A DNA stretch of 64,000 bases, taken from positions 310,001-374,000 of the forward strand of contig NZ_PNYA01000002.1 in NCBI RefSeq assembly GCF_002879885.1, written 5' to 3'. A program made the translations under genes and the position numbers. Each line of letters opens with the position of its first letter. The stretch's first letter is position 1. The notes under the pieces were generated by a model, which saw only the letters and a list, made by a program, of their open reading frames with translations, did no database searches and had not been told where the DNA came from. Origin of the DNA: Trinickia dabaoshanensis (GTDB lineage Bacteria; Pseudomonadota; Gammaproteobacteria; Burkholderiales; Burkholderiaceae). Shown in pieces: positions 15,799-25,244 of the stretch.

Positions 15799-18792
15799 TT
15801 ACTGACAAGCCTCGCATTCGTCGAAGCCCGGATCTCCCGGACGCATCATGCAGACGGGGCCGTCCGCCTGCGGCTCTTGCTCGACCGCGCTTGCCGCGTT
15901 CAGACCGCCCATCGTGGATGCACCGCCGCCGACCGAGCCGCCCGTCGCACCGAAACCACCGGCCGCACCGCCGCCGCTCTCGCCGCCGTCGGCCGACGGC
16001 ACCGCGTTCAGTGCACCGTGCGCGACCGTCGACTTCTCGACGTGCGTCGCAGCCATCGTGCGCAGGTAGTAAGTCGTCTTCAGACCGCGCAGCCATGCGA
16101 GCTTGTAGACCTCGTCGAGCTTCTTGCCCGATGCACCCGCCATATAGATGTTGAGCGACTGTGCTTGGTCGATCCACTTCTGACGGCGCGAGGCGGCTTC
16201 GACGAGCCACTTCGGATCCACTTCGAACGCCGTCGCGTAGATGGCGCGCAGGTCGGCCGGGACGCGGTCGATGCGCGAGAGCGTACCGTCGAAGTACTTC
16301 AGGTCGGCAACCATCACCTCGTCCCACAGGCCGCGCGCCTTCAGGTCGCGCACGAGGTAGTCGTTCACGACCGTGAATTCGCCCGACAGGTTCGACTTCA
16401 CGTACAGGTTCTGGAACGTCGGCTCGATACAAGCCGAGACGCCGATGATGTTCGAGATCGTCGCCGTCGGCGCGATCGCGACGCAGTTCGAGTTGCGCAT
16501 GCCGTAGGTGGCGATGCGCGAACGCAGCGTCGGCCAGTCCATCGTCTCGGACGAATCCACCTCGACATAGCCGCCGCGGGCCTCGGCCAACAGCTTCAGC
16601 GTGTCTTGCGGCAGGATGCCGCGATCCCACAGCGAGCCGCGGTAGCTCGAATAGCGGCCGCGCTCTTCGGCCAACTCGGTCGACGCGTAGTAAGCGTAGT
16701 AGCACACCGCTTCCATCGAGCGATCGGCGAACTCGACCGCTTCATCGGACGCATACGGCACGCGCAGCAGGTGCAGACAGTCCTGGAAGCCCATGATGCC
16801 CATGCCGACCGGGCGGTGCTTCAGGTTCGAGTTGCGCGCCTTGGCGACCGCGTAGTAATTGATGTCGATGACGTTGTCGAGCATGCGCATCGCCACGCTG
16901 ATCGTGCGCTTGAGCTTGTCCTGATCGAGCGCGTAGCTGCCGTCGGCCCGCTTCACGAGGTGCGCGACGAGGTTCACCGAGCCCAGGTTGCAGACGGCGA
17001 TTTCGTTGTCGCTCGTGTTCAGCGTGATTTCCGTGCACAGGTTCGACGAATGCACGACGCCCACGTGCTGCTGCGGCGAGCGCACATTGCACGGGTCCTT
17101 GAACGTAATCCAGGGGTGGCCCGTCTCGAACAGCATGCCGAGCATCTTGCGCCAGAGTTGGGCGGCCGGGATCTTCTTGAACAGCTTGATCTCGCCGCGC
17201 TCCACCTTCTCTTCGTAAGCCGTGTAGGCCTTTTCGAAGTCGGCGCCGAACTTGTCGTGCAGATCCGGGCAGGTCGACGGCGAGAACAGCGTCCAATCGC
17301 CCCCTTCCATCACTCGCTTCATGAATAGGTCGGGAATCCAGTTCGCCGTGTTCATGTCGTGCGTGCGGCGGCGGTCGTCGCCCGTATTCTTACGCAGCTC
17401 CAGGAACTCCTCGATGTCCAGGTGCCACGTTTCCAGGTATGCGCAAACCGCACCCTTGCGCTTGCCGCCTTGGTTCACGGCCACGGCCGTATCGTTGACG
17501 ACCTTCAGAAACGGCACGACGCCCTGCGACTTGCCGTTCGTACCCTTGATGTGCGAACCGAGCGCGCGCACGCGCGTCCAGTCGTTGCCGAGGCCGCCCG
17601 CGAACTTCGAGAGCAGCGCGTTTTCCTTGAGCGCTTCGTAGATGCCGTCGAGATCGTCGGCGACCGTCGTCAGGTAGCACGACGACAATTGCGAGCGGCG
17701 CGTACCCGAATTGAACAGCGTCGGGGTGGAGCTCATGAAGTCGAACGTCGACAAGACGTTGTAGAACTCGATCGCGCGCGCTTCGCGGTCGATCTCGTTC
17801 AGCGCGAGACCCATCGCGACACGCATGAAAAATGCCTGCGGCATCTCGATGCGCGTGCCGTCCACGTGCAGGAAGTAGCGGTCGTACAACGTTTGCAGGC
17901 CGAGGTAGCCGAATTGCAAATCGCGGCCGGCGTCGAGCGCCGCGCCCAGGCGCTTCAGGTCGTACTGCTGCAGCTTGTCGTCGAGCAACTCGGCGTCGAT
18001 GCCGCGCTTGATGAATTGCGGGAAGTACTCGGCGTAACGCTCGCCCATTTCGCCTTGCGTCACTTCCTCGCCGAGGATTTCGCGGCGGATCGTGTGCAGG
18101 AGGATGCGAGCCGTCACCTGGCTGTATGCCGGGTCCTTTTCGATCATCGTACGCGCCGCGAGGATGGCCGAATCGTAGACCTGGCTCATCGGTACGCCGT
18201 CGTACAGGTTCTTGACCGTTTCCGCGACGATCGGCTGGGCGCTGACCGCTTCGCCCAGTTGGTCGCATGCCGACTCGATCAGCGCGGTGAGCGCATGCAT
18301 ATCGAGCGGACGCGTGACGCCGTTGTCGACGACGTTCAGGCCCGAGGACGGTGCCGCCGCTTCCTGATCGTGGCCGCGTTCTTGATTACGCTTTTCGCGG
18401 TACAGAACGTAGGCGCGCGCCACGTTGTGCTCGCCCCCGCGCATCAGCGCGAGTTCGACCTGATCTTGAATGTCTTCGATGTGGAACGTGCCGCCGTTCG
18501 GGCGGCTGCGCACGAGCGCGCGCACGACGCTTTGCGTCAGTTGCTCGACGAGTTCGCGCACGCGCGCGGACGCGGCGCCCTGCCCGCCGTTCACGGCCAG
18601 GAAGGCCTTCGTGACGGCGATCGCGATCTTGGACGGCTCGAACGACACGACGCTGCCATTGCGGCGGATCACTTTGTAGTCCGCGAAGCTCGCCTGCGGC
18701 GCGAGCGGCTGCGTGTAAGCAGCCTGCCCACCGACGGCGCGCCCGGTCTGCGCGCCCTCGTGCTGGCTCGTCATGTTGTCGGTCGTTTGCAT
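15799..18792 (-). CDS. nrdA: class Ia ribonucleoside-diphosphate reductase alpha subunit
   Basis: R1 subunit (997 residues) that reduces ribonucleoside diphosphates. An ATP-cone allosteric domain spans about residues 40-140 (VIRRNGSVVSFEPSKIAIAV), a sign of dATP inhibition. Active-site cysteines are in SQLSSCYLTTVADD (E. coli Cys225 position) and in SSNLCTEITL (the N-x-C-x-E catalytic loop); the partner disulfide lies in EIAVCNLGSVNLV. The C-terminal redox pair is Cys993/Cys996 in ECEACQ. The length is greater than E. coli NrdA (761), as usual for this lineage. ATG 18792 was preferred over an upstream in-frame start because AGGAG lies 8 nt before it. NrdR-like boxes lie about 330 bp upstream. 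Confidence 0.97.
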   Translation of the reverse strand: MQTTDNMTSQHEGAQTGRAVGGQAAYTQPLAPQASFADYKVIRRNGSVVSFEPSKIAIAVTKAFLAVNGGQGAASARVRELVEQLTQSVVRALVRSRPNGGTFHIEDIQDQVELALMRGGEHNVARAYVLYREKRNQERGHDQEAAAPSSGLNVVDNGVTRPLDMHALTALIESACDQLGEAVSAQPIVAETVKNLYDGVPMSQVYDSAILAARTMIEKDPAYSQVTARILLHTIRREILGEEVTQGEMGERYAEYFPQFIKRGIDAELLDDKLQQYDLKRLGAALDAGRDLQFGYLGLQTLYDRYFLHVDGTRIEMPQAFFMRVAMGLALNEIDREARAIEFYNVLSTFDFMSSTPTLFNSGTRRSQLSSCYLTTVADDLDGIYEALKENALLSKFAGGLGNDWTRVRALGSHIKGTNGKSQGVVPFLKVVNDTAVAVNQGGKRKGAVCAYLETWHLDIEEFLELRKNTGDDRRRTHDMNTANWIPDLFMKRVMEGGDWTLFSPSTCPDLHDKFGADFEKAYTAYEEKVERGEIKLFKKIPAAQLWRKMLGMLFETGHPWITFKDPCNVRSPQQHVGVVHSSNLCTEITLNTSDNEIAVCNLGSVNLVAHLVKRADGSYALDQDKLKRTISVAMRMLDNVIDINYYAVAKARNSNLKHRPVGMGIMGFQDCLHLLRVPYASDEAVEFADRSMEAVCYYAYYASTELAEERGRYSSYRGSLWDRGILPQDTLKLLAEARGGYVEVDSSETMDWPTLRSRIATYGMRNSNCVAIAPTATISNIIGVSACIEPTFQNLYVKSNLSGEFTVVNDYLVRDLKARGLWDEVMVADLKYFDGTLSRIDRVPADLRAIYATAFEVDPKWLVEAASRRQKWIDQAQSLNIYMAGASGKKLDEVYKLAWLRGLKTTYYLRTMAATHVEKSTVAHGALNAVPSADGGESGGGAAGGFGATGGSVGGGASTMGGLNAASAVEQEPQADGPVCMMRPGDPGFDECEACQ

Positions 18793-18983
18793 GTGCAAAG
18801 CTCCTGATCTTTGATGTGCGGTCAAACCGCGGATTGGAACAACCGTCGCGCCACCCCGAGCGCGATGGATGAGGGGCGGAAGAGAAAACGGGACGGCCGC
18901 GCCGCCAGGCGGCGCGAGTCGAAAAAGACGATCGCCTTCGTCATTGTTCTAGCGGCACTTGCGCGCCCCGTTTTTCCCCCGAA

Positions 18984-19016
18984 GATAGAACGCCGGGCAC
19001 TGCCCGGCGTTCTATC
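18984..19016. repeat. 33-bp near-perfect palindrome in the nrdA leader
   Basis: GATAGAACGCCGGGCA (18984-18999) and TGCCCGGCGTTCTATC (19001-19016) are perfect 16-bp inverted arms around a single C. In RNA this gives a very stable hairpin about 190 nt before the nrdA start. It is not followed by a clear T-run on the minus strand. Confidence 0.85.
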
Positions 19017-19117
19017 CGCATCTTTTAACGCTGGCGGGGCCTCGCCCCGCATGATTCGCACGTCGCTTTCGGCGGCCCCGAGCCCCTTTCGGAACCCTGA
19101 CACACCGCGTCGCGTGA

Positions 19118-19164
19118 GCACAACATCTAGTGCAATCGCGTCGTATTGATACCAAGTATAGTAG
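19118..19164. promoter_or_regulatory. pair of NrdR-box-like sites upstream of nrdA
   Basis: GCACAACATCTAGTGC (19118-19133) and ATACCAAGTATAGTAG (19149-19164) each match about 10 of the 14 defined positions of the NrdR consensus, the second when read on the minus strand. Their starts are exactly 31 bp apart, as in the nrdB pair. Individually they are weak; the repeated spacing at both nrd genes is what supports them. Confidence 0.6.
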
Positions 19165-19303
19165 AGCAGCCCGCCAATTCAAAAAGGTTTATTTGGGGGC
19201 GAACGCTTGACTTTTCATTAAGCGAGTCAGGACAAGGACTTATCGCAAACGCAAGCGGCACGCGTGTTTGCGGGCCGTGCGCGAAGCGGCGAACGGTTGC
19301 GAA

Positions 19304-19891
19304 TCAGGTTCGCCGATAGGGGAAATACCGATCCGCCAAAGCCGTGTCGCGCTGCAGCCTGGCCCAATCGAAGTACGGGCCCGGATCGGTTTTGCGCCCC
19401 GGGGCGATGTCGGAATGACCGGCCAATGCCTCGATCGGATAGTGCGCGAGGAGCGCCGTGACGAGCTCGGCGAGCGTCCCGTATTGCGCCGGCTCGAACG
19501 GACACGCGTCAGCCCCCTCCAGTTCGATACCGATGGAGAAGTCGTTGCAACGTTCGCGCCCGAAGAAATTCGACACACCCGCATGCCAGGCACGCTCTGC
19601 GCACGAGACGAATTGCTCGAGCGCGCCGTCGCGCCGGATGACGAAATGCGAAGAAACACGCAGGCCGCGCAGGTGCCTGTCGTAATAGGGGTGCGCGTCG
19701 CAATCGAGGCGATTGAGAAACAGATCGGCGATGGCGGCACCGCCGAACTCGCCGGGCGGCAGGCTGATGTTGTGGATGACGATGAGCGTGGGCACGGCCT
19801 GCCCGGGACGTGCCTCGAAGTTCGGCGACGCCAGCACGTGCGCGCCGCGCACCCAGCCGTCGGGTTCGACGGCGAACGGCGCCGCGCTCAT
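19304..19891 (-). CDS. ampD: 1,6-anhydro-N-acetylmuramyl-L-alanine amidase
   Basis: Zinc amidase that removes the stem peptide from 1,6-anhydroMurNAc in the cytoplasm during murein recycling; in many bacteria its loss induces AmpC beta-lactamase through AmpR. The product is 195 residues. Predicted zinc ligands are His40 (LIVIHNISLPPGEF), His159 and Asp169 (LAGHSDIAPGRKTDPG), with Glu123 in IGIELEG and Lys167 as the catalytic residues known for E. coli AmpD. GAGGG precedes the chosen ATG at 19891, which overlaps the stop of the preceding gene as ATGA. Its released tripeptide is the substrate of Mpl at 2.3-3.7 kb. Confidence 0.95.
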   Translation of the reverse strand: MSAAPFAVEPDGWVRGAHVLASPNFEARPGQAVPTLIVIHNISLPPGEFGGAAIADLFLNRLDCDAHPYYDRHLRGLRVSSHFVIRRDGALEQFVSCAERAWHAGVSNFFGRERCNDFSIGIELEGADACPFEPAQYGTLAELVTALLAHYPIEALAGHSDIAPGRKTDPGPYFDWARLQRDTALADRYFPYRRT

Positions 19892-20208
19892 CGACCCTCG
19901 CGGCCGCCCGCCGGCGCCGCATGGCGCCGCGCATGATCGACGCCGCAAAAGTACTGCCCACCGAAAGCGATCGACTCGCTCTTAGGGGCATGCACGCCGC
20001 ACACGGCGCAACGAACCATCGGTTCCGCGAGTTGCCGCGGCTCGCGCGGCTCCGGCCGCGCCTGCCGCGCACCGCCGTTTGCCGGGCCGCGCGCTGCGCC
20101 CGGCGCCGCCCCACCGCGTGGCGCGGTGCCCGTTTGAACGGCGCGCATCGTCTTCACCAACCAGCGGGCGGCCAAGACGAACACGACGAGAAGAAAAATT
20201 TGGCGCAT
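19888..20208 (-). CDS. PP0621-type small membrane protein
   Basis: A 106-residue protein with an N-terminal hydrophobic helix (MRQIFLLVVFVLAARWLV), an Ala/Gly/Pro/Arg-rich linker (26-64) and a C-terminal putative metal-binding knuckle: Cys67-x2-Cys70 then Cys88 with His92. This layout fits the PP0621 family, whose function is unknown. The ATG at 20208 begins right at the hydrophobic segment; an in-frame TTG nine bases upstream would overlap the CcsA-like stop. Its own stop overlaps the ampD start (ATGA), so the two are translationally coupled. Confidence 0.75.
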   Translation of the reverse strand: MRQIFLLVVFVLAARWLVKTMRAVQTGTAPRGGAAPGAARGPANGGARQARPEPREPRQLAEPMVRCAVCGVHAPKSESIAFGGQYFCGVDHARRHAAPAGGREGR

Positions 20209-20213
20209 GACGA

Positions 20214-21116
20214 TCAAACGACGGGGCGGTGCAGCAGCACCTCGAAGACGAAGCGGCTACCCACGTAGGCGAGCAATAGAGCCACGAACGACGCGAGCAC
20301 CCAGCGCAGCGCAGCCCGGCCACGCCATCCCGATAGTTGGCGCCCCGTCAGCAGGGCCCCGAACATCAGCCACGACAAAACGGCGAATACGGTCTTGTGA
20401 TCGAACGTGAGCGGCCGGCCAAGCAACTGCTCGCTGAAGAGCACGCCGGACACGAGCGTCAACGTCAACAGGACGAAGCCCGCGCCGATCAGTCGAAACA
20501 GCAGCTTTTCGAGGGTCAAGAGCGGCGGCAGGGTATCGAGCCAGCCGGCGAGCCACCCGCCGCCATTGGTTTGGAGCACCCCGCGCAACGTATGCAGGCG
20601 GCGCTCGGCGAACAACATCAGTACCGCATGCAAGGCAGCGATCGCGAACAGCCCATAAGCGACGTTTGCGATGATGAAATGCAGCTTGAAGAGCGGCGCG
20701 GCCGCGTAGGCCAGCACGTGCACGCCACCGAACGCGAGCGGCATCAGCGAGGCGGCGCAAGCGAGCGGCAAGACGAGCAGCCCGAGCCCCTCGAGCGGGA
20801 AGAAGTAGCTTTCGATCCAATAGATGCAGGCGCCGAGCCAAAACATGGCCGACAGCGCGAACGCGAAGCCGAAGACCATCGCATCGCGGGGAAAGATCGT
20901 CGTGTGCAGCAAGAGCCCGTGCAGCGCGAGCGCGACCAACAGGAGCGCTCGCGTGATGCGCGACGCGCCCTCCGACGGCGGCTCGCGCCGCGCCGCCGGC
21001 ATGGGCGGCACGCTCGACAGCATCGATGCGGAACCCTCGACGCGGTGCGCGCGCCACCCGGCGACGGCGAGTCCGCCATAAAGGAGCGCGGTGAGGGCAT
21101 ACAGTACAATATCCAT
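20214..21116 (-). CDS. CcsA/YpjD-like cytochrome c assembly family membrane protein
   Basis: Polytopic inner-membrane protein (300 residues, about eight hydrophobic helices) of the cytochrome C assembly (CcsA/CcmC) superfamily. The C-terminal half matches the family: LTLTLVSGVLFSEQL, DHKTVFAVLSWLMFGALL and the WRGRAALRW loop contain the conserved His and Trp/Arg positions. Its position next to ffh is common to YpjD-like proteins in beta- and gammaproteobacteria, whose precise role is uncertain; a heme-handling role is inferred from the family only. It is divergent from ffh. Confidence 0.82.
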   Translation of the reverse strand: MDIVLYALTALLYGGLAVAGWRAHRVEGSASMLSSVPPMPAARREPPSEGASRITRALLLVALALHGLLLHTTIFPRDAMVFGFAFALSAMFWLGACIYWIESYFFPLEGLGLLVLPLACAASLMPLAFGGVHVLAYAAAPLFKLHFIIANVAYGLFAIAALHAVLMLFAERRLHTLRGVLQTNGGGWLAGWLDTLPPLLTLEKLLFRLIGAGFVLLTLTLVSGVLFSEQLLGRPLTFDHKTVFAVLSWLMFGALLTGRQLSGWRGRAALRWVLASFVALLLAYVGSRFVFEVLLHRPVV

Positions 21117-21209
21117 GTCCCAAGTTTACACTAGGCCGCCGCACCCGCCCCGCTAGACGATATAGAAGCGATCGGCGAGTTGCCGCCGCTCGGTTCCCTA
21201 CGGCTCCCC

Positions 21210-22577
21210 ATGCTCGACACACTTACCCAACGGATGGCGCGCGTCGTCAAGACGCTGCGCGGCGAAGCCCGCCTCACCGAATCCAACACGCAGGAAATGC
21301 TGCGCGAAGTCCGGCTCGCGCTGCTCGAAGCCGACGTGGCGCTGCCCGTCGTGCGCGATTTCGTCGCCAAGGTCAAGGAAAAGGCGCTCGGCGAAGAGGT
21401 GCTGTCGAGCCTGTCGCCGGGCCAGGCGCTCGTCGCCGTCGTGCAGCGCGAACTGACGGCCGTCATCGGCGGAGACTACGAGGGCCGCGCGGCCGAACTC
21501 GATCTCGCCGTCACGCCGCCCGCGGTCATCCTCATGGCCGGTCTGCAAGGCGCCGGTAAAACCACCACCTCGGGCAAGCTCGCGAAGCTTTTGCGCGAGA
21601 AGTACAAGAAGAAAGTGCTGACCGTGTCGTGCGACGTCTATCGCCCCGCCGCGATCGCGCAGCTCAAGACGGTGACGGAGCAGGTCGGCGCCGATTTCTT
21701 CCCGTCGGAGCCGAACCAAAAGCCCGTGGACATCGCGCTCGCCGCGCTCGACTGGGCCAAGCGCCATTACCACGACGTGCTCATCGTCGATACGGCGGGC
21801 CGGCTCGGTATCGACGAGGCGATGATGCAAGAGATCACGGCGCTGCATGCCGCGGTCAAACCGGTCGAGACGCTGTTCGTCGTGGACGCGATGCTCGGTC
21901 AAGACGCCGTGAACACCGCCAAGGCCTTCAACGACGCGCTGCCGTTGACGGGCGTGGTACTCACCAAGCTCGACGGCGACTCGCGCGGCGGCGCGGCGCT
22001 CTCGGTGCGCCATGTGACGGGCAAGCCGATCAAGTTCGTCGGCGTCGCGGAAAAGCTCGACGGGCTCGAGGTGTTCTACCCCGAGCGGATGGCCAATCGT
22101 ATTCTCGGCATGGGCGACATCCTCGCCTTGGTCGAGGAGGCGCAGCGCAACGTCGACGTCAAAGCCGCGCAAAAACTGGCGGACAAGGTCAAGAAAGGCG
22201 GCGATTTCGATCTGAACGACTTCCGCGCGCAGCTTTCCCAGATGAAAAACATGGGCGGCTTGTCCACGCTGATGGATAAACTGCCCGCGCAGTTCCAGCA
22301 GGCGGCGGCCGGCGCCGACATGGGCCAGGCCGAAAAGCAGATGCGCCGGATGGAGGGCATCATCAATTCGATGACCCCGGCCGAACGCGCGAAACCGGAC
22401 CTCATCAAAGCGACGCGCAAGCGCCGCATCGCCGCGGGCGCGGGCGTGCAGGTGCAGGAAGTGAACAGGATGCTCAATCAGTACGAGCAGATGCGCACGA
22501 TGATGAAGAAGCTCAAGGGCGGCAACCTGCAGAAAATGATGCGCGGCATGAAGGGTATGCTCCCGGGCATGCGTTAA
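21210..22577 (+). CDS. ffh: signal recognition particle protein Ffh
   Basis: SRP54 GTPase (455 residues) that binds signal peptides and 4.5S RNA and docks with FtsY for co-translational insertion. The N domain runs from MLDTLTQRMARVVKTLRGEARLTE. G-domain motifs are GLQGAGKTTTSGKLAKLL (P-loop), DTAGRLG and TKLDGDSRGGAAL. The C-terminal M domain is methionine-rich (QMKNMGGLSTLMDKL; MMKKLKGGNLQKMMRGM). The start at 21210 was chosen as the conserved N-terminus; an upstream in-frame start adds ten non-conserved residues. Confidence 0.97.
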   Translation: MLDTLTQRMARVVKTLRGEARLTESNTQEMLREVRLALLEADVALPVVRDFVAKVKEKALGEEVLSSLSPGQALVAVVQRELTAVIGGDYEGRAAELDLAVTPPAVILMAGLQGAGKTTTSGKLAKLLREKYKKKVLTVSCDVYRPAAIAQLKTVTEQVGADFFPSEPNQKPVDIALAALDWAKRHYHDVLIVDTAGRLGIDEAMMQEITALHAAVKPVETLFVVDAMLGQDAVNTAKAFNDALPLTGVVLTKLDGDSRGGAALSVRHVTGKPIKFVGVAEKLDGLEVFYPERMANRILGMGDILALVEEAQRNVDVKAAQKLADKVKKGGDFDLNDFRAQLSQMKNMGGLSTLMDKLPAQFQQAAAGADMGQAEKQMRRMEGIINSMTPAERAKPDLIKATRKRRIAAGAGVQVQEVNRMLNQYEQMRTMMKKLKGGNLQKMMRGMKGMLPGMR

Positions 22578-22658
22578 GCGCCGGGTTTATGCCGTGGCGC
22601 GCTCGCGCGCGCCACATCACACTACACGTATACAGTCAGTCATCGCAGGCACACCGCC

Positions 22659-23210
22659 ATGAATCGCGAAGAAGCGCTCCACATCTTTCGCCACTCCGAG
22701 GAAATCGTCTCGGCCTCCGAGGTCAACGCATCGATCGAAGCGATGGCCAGCGCCATCCGCGCGCAGATCGGCGAAGACTTTCCGCTGCTGTTGTCGGTGA
22801 TGGGCGGCGCAGCCGTCTTCACGGGCATGTTGCTGCCGCATCTCGATTTTCCGCTCGAATTCGATTACATCCACCTGACGCGCTACCGCAATACGACGCA
22901 CGGCAGCTCCGACATGCAGTGGCGCGTGGCGCCGGCGGAATCGGTCAAGGACCGCGTGGTGCTCGTGCTCGACGACATCCTCGACGAAGGCGAGACGATG
23001 GCGGCGATCCGCGACCGGATCATGGCGATGGGGGCGAAGCGTTTCTTGAGCGCCGTGCTCTGCGAGAAACGCATCCCGAAAGCGAAGCCGCTACGTCCCG
23101 ATTTCTGCGGTTTCGAAGTGCCCGACCGCTATGTGTTCGGGTGCGGCATGGATGCCAAGGGTTACTGGCGCAACCTGCCGACCATCCGCGCGCTGACCGA
23201 AGGCGCTTGA
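22659..23210 (+). CDS. hpt: hypoxanthine-guanine phosphoribosyltransferase
   Basis: Type I phosphoribosyltransferase (183 residues) for purine salvage. The PRPP-binding signature VVLVLDDILDEGETM is at residues 100-114. The N-terminal region with LLSVMGGAAVFTGMLLP forms the PPi loop, and PDFCGFEVPDRYVFGCGMD is typical of the C-terminal purine-binding segment. It follows ffh by about 80 bp on the same strand and converges on proS. Confidence 0.9.
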   Translation: MNREEALHIFRHSEEIVSASEVNASIEAMASAIRAQIGEDFPLLLSVMGGAAVFTGMLLPHLDFPLEFDYIHLTRYRNTTHGSSDMQWRVAPAESVKDRVVLVLDDILDEGETMAAIRDRIMAMGAKRFLSAVLCEKRIPKAKPLRPDFCGFEVPDRYVFGCGMDAKGYWRNLPTIRALTEGA

Positions 23211-23253
23211 GCCGCCCCAGCGGGGTCGGCCCAAGCGCATTGGCTCTACTTGC

Positions 23254-24990
23254 TCAGCGCGCGAGCGCGGCGCGGATCTTCTCGGCGGCGAAACCCGCCG
23301 CCTGATCGAGCGCCACGAGCGTGGGCTCCGTATCGCGGCGGCCCTGATACTCCACCTTGCCTTCCTTGAGGCCGCGATCGCCGATCACGATGCGATGCGG
23401 CACGCCGATCAGTTCCCAATCGGCGAACATCACGCCGGGGCGCTCGCCGCGATCGTCGAGAATCACGTCGATACCGGCCTCGCTCAATTGCGCGTAGAGC
23501 TTATCCGTCTCGGCACGCACGCTCTCGCTGCGGTCGTAGCCCATCGGGCACAGTACGATCTCGAACGGCGCGATCGCTTCGGGCCAGATGATGCCGCGCT
23601 CGTCGAAATTCTGCTCGATCGCCGCCCCGAGAATCCGCGTGATACCGATGCCGTAGCAACCCATCACCATCGGCTGCGGTTTGCCGTTTTCGTCGAGGAA
23701 CGTCGCGCCCATTGCCTCGGAGTACTTCGTGCCGAGCTGGAACACGTGCCCCACTTCGATGCCGCGGCAGATTTCGATCTGCCCTCGGCCGTCGGGCGAG
23801 GGATCGCCGGGGCGCACGTTGCGAATATCCGCCACTTCGGGCTCGGGCAGATCGCGCCCCCAGTTCACGCCCGTCGTGTGGTAGTCCACTTCGTTCGAGC
23901 CGACGACGAAATCGCTCATGTTCGCCACGGTACGGTCGGCCACGACCTTCACGGGCTTTTTCGTGCCGATCGGTCCGAGGTAGCCCGGCGGCGTGCCGAA
24001 CCATTCCACGATCTCGGCCTCGGTGGCGAAACGGAAGCCCGCCAGGCCCGGCAGCTTGCCGACCTTCACTTCGTTCAAGTCGTGATCGCCGCGCAGCATC
24101 AGGAGCCAGATCGTCGGCTCGGCGCCTTCGTTATCCGTCGCGAGGATGATCGACTTGATCGTGCGCTCTAGCGGAATGTTCAAAAGTTCCGCGACGGCCT
24201 CGCACTTCGCCTTACCCGGCGTCGCCGTCTTTTGCATCGCTTCGCGCGGCGCGGCCCGCTCGGCGTAGAGCGGCAGCGCTTCGGCGGCCTCGACGTTGGC
24301 GGCGAAATCGGAAGCCGGGCAGTAGGCGATGTCGTCCTCGCCCGTCGCCGCGATCACGTGAAATTCCTGCGAACGATTGCCGCCGATCGAGCCGCTATCG
24401 GCGTTGACCGCGCGGAACTCGAGTCCGATGCGCGTGAAGATGCGCACGTACGCATCGAACATCTTGCGATACGACTCCTGCAAACCGGCCTGGTCCTTAT
24501 CGAACGAGTAGGCGTCCTTCATGGTGAACTCGCGGCCGCGCATCACACCGAATCGCGGACGAATTTCATCGCGGAACTTCGTCTGGATCTGGTAGAAGTT
24601 CACCGGCATCTGCCGGTAGCTCTTGATCTGGTGGCGCGCGATGTCGGTCACGACCTCTTCGTGAGTCGGTCCGATCACGAACTCGCTTTGCTTACGGTCC
24701 TTGAAGCGCAACAGTTCCGGCCCGTATTGCTCCCAACGGCCCGATTCCTGCCACAGCTCGGCCGGCTGCACGGCGGGCATTAACAGTTCCAGCGCCCCGG
24801 CGCGATTCATTTCCTCGCGCACGATCGCCTCCACCTTGCGAATCGAGCGCAGCCCCACGGGCAGGTAGCTATAGATGCCGCCCGCCACGCGCCGGATCAT
24901 GCCCGCACGCAACATCAACTTATGGCTGACGACTTCCGCGTCCGCCGGAGCTTCCTTCAGGGTCCCGATAAAGAAACGTGAGGCTTTCAT
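23254..24990 (-). CDS. proS: prolyl-tRNA synthetase
   Basis: Bacterial-type class II ProRS of 578 residues. It contains motif 1 ([25 protein letters not shown] region), motif 2 ([19 protein letters not shown]), an inserted YbaK-like editing domain between about 225 and 385 that hydrolyses Ala-tRNA-Pro, motif 3 ([19 protein letters not shown]) and the C-terminal anticodon-binding domain. The start [19 protein letters not shown] is the family N-terminus. It is divergent from rppH; the same window carries a tRNA-Pro gene at 31.0 kb. Confidence 0.97.
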   Translation of the reverse strand: MKASRFFIGTLKEAPADAEVVSHKLMLRAGMIRRVAGGIYSYLPVGLRSIRKVEAIVREEMNRAGALELLMPAVQPAELWQESGRWEQYGPELLRFKDRKQSEFVIGPTHEEVVTDIARHQIKSYRQMPVNFYQIQTKFRDEIRPRFGVMRGREFTMKDAYSFDKDQAGLQESYRKMFDAYVRIFTRIGLEFRAVNADSGSIGGNRSQEFHVIAATGEDDIAYCPASDFAANVEAAEALPLYAERAAPREAMQKTATPGKAKCEAVAELLNIPLERTIKSIILATDNEGAEPTIWLLMLRGDHDLNEVKVGKLPGLAGFRFATEAEIVEWFGTPPGYLGPIGTKKPVKVVADRTVANMSDFVVGSNEVDYHTTGVNWGRDLPEPEVADIRNVRPGDPSPDGRGQIEICRGIEVGHVFQLGTKYSEAMGATFLDENGKPQPMVMGCYGIGITRILGAAIEQNFDERGIIWPEAIAPFEIVLCPMGYDRSESVRAETDKLYAQLSEAGIDVILDDRGERPGVMFADWELIGVPHRIVIGDRGLKEGKVEYQGRRDTEPTLVALDQAAGFAAEKIRAALAR

Positions 24991-25244
24991 TCAACGATTT
25001 TCCAAAAGCGACAGCCCGCAGCGAGCCGCCGAAAGAAGGGAACGAGTGATTTTAGGTCATCGGCCGGGACCGCCGCGCGCTTTGGGCCGTAGCCTACGCG
25101 AAGCGGTGCGATTCGTCAGACAAGTCATCGGCACGCGGGAGCACGATTGTTGCGATGTGCGGACCCCTTATGGTGCATGCCGATGCCAAAGGCTCGTTAT
25201 CTGTTTATAATCAAAGCAATTTTAAAGGATTCGAAGGTGGTTGT

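Larger units (their letters stand above)
18793..19303. other. nrdA upstream region
   Basis: About 510 bp between nrdA and ampD. It contains the nrdA ribosome binding site, the 33-bp palindrome and the NrdR-like box pair. From 19165 to 19303, the stretch after the ampD stop, I see no gene and no convincing terminator. Confidence 0.6.

Noticed and set aside
20214-21222. Alternative frames overlapping the CcsA-like gene
   Set aside because: Only the 300-codon frame at 20214-21116 encodes a plausible multi-helix membrane protein; the others are Arg-rich shadows.
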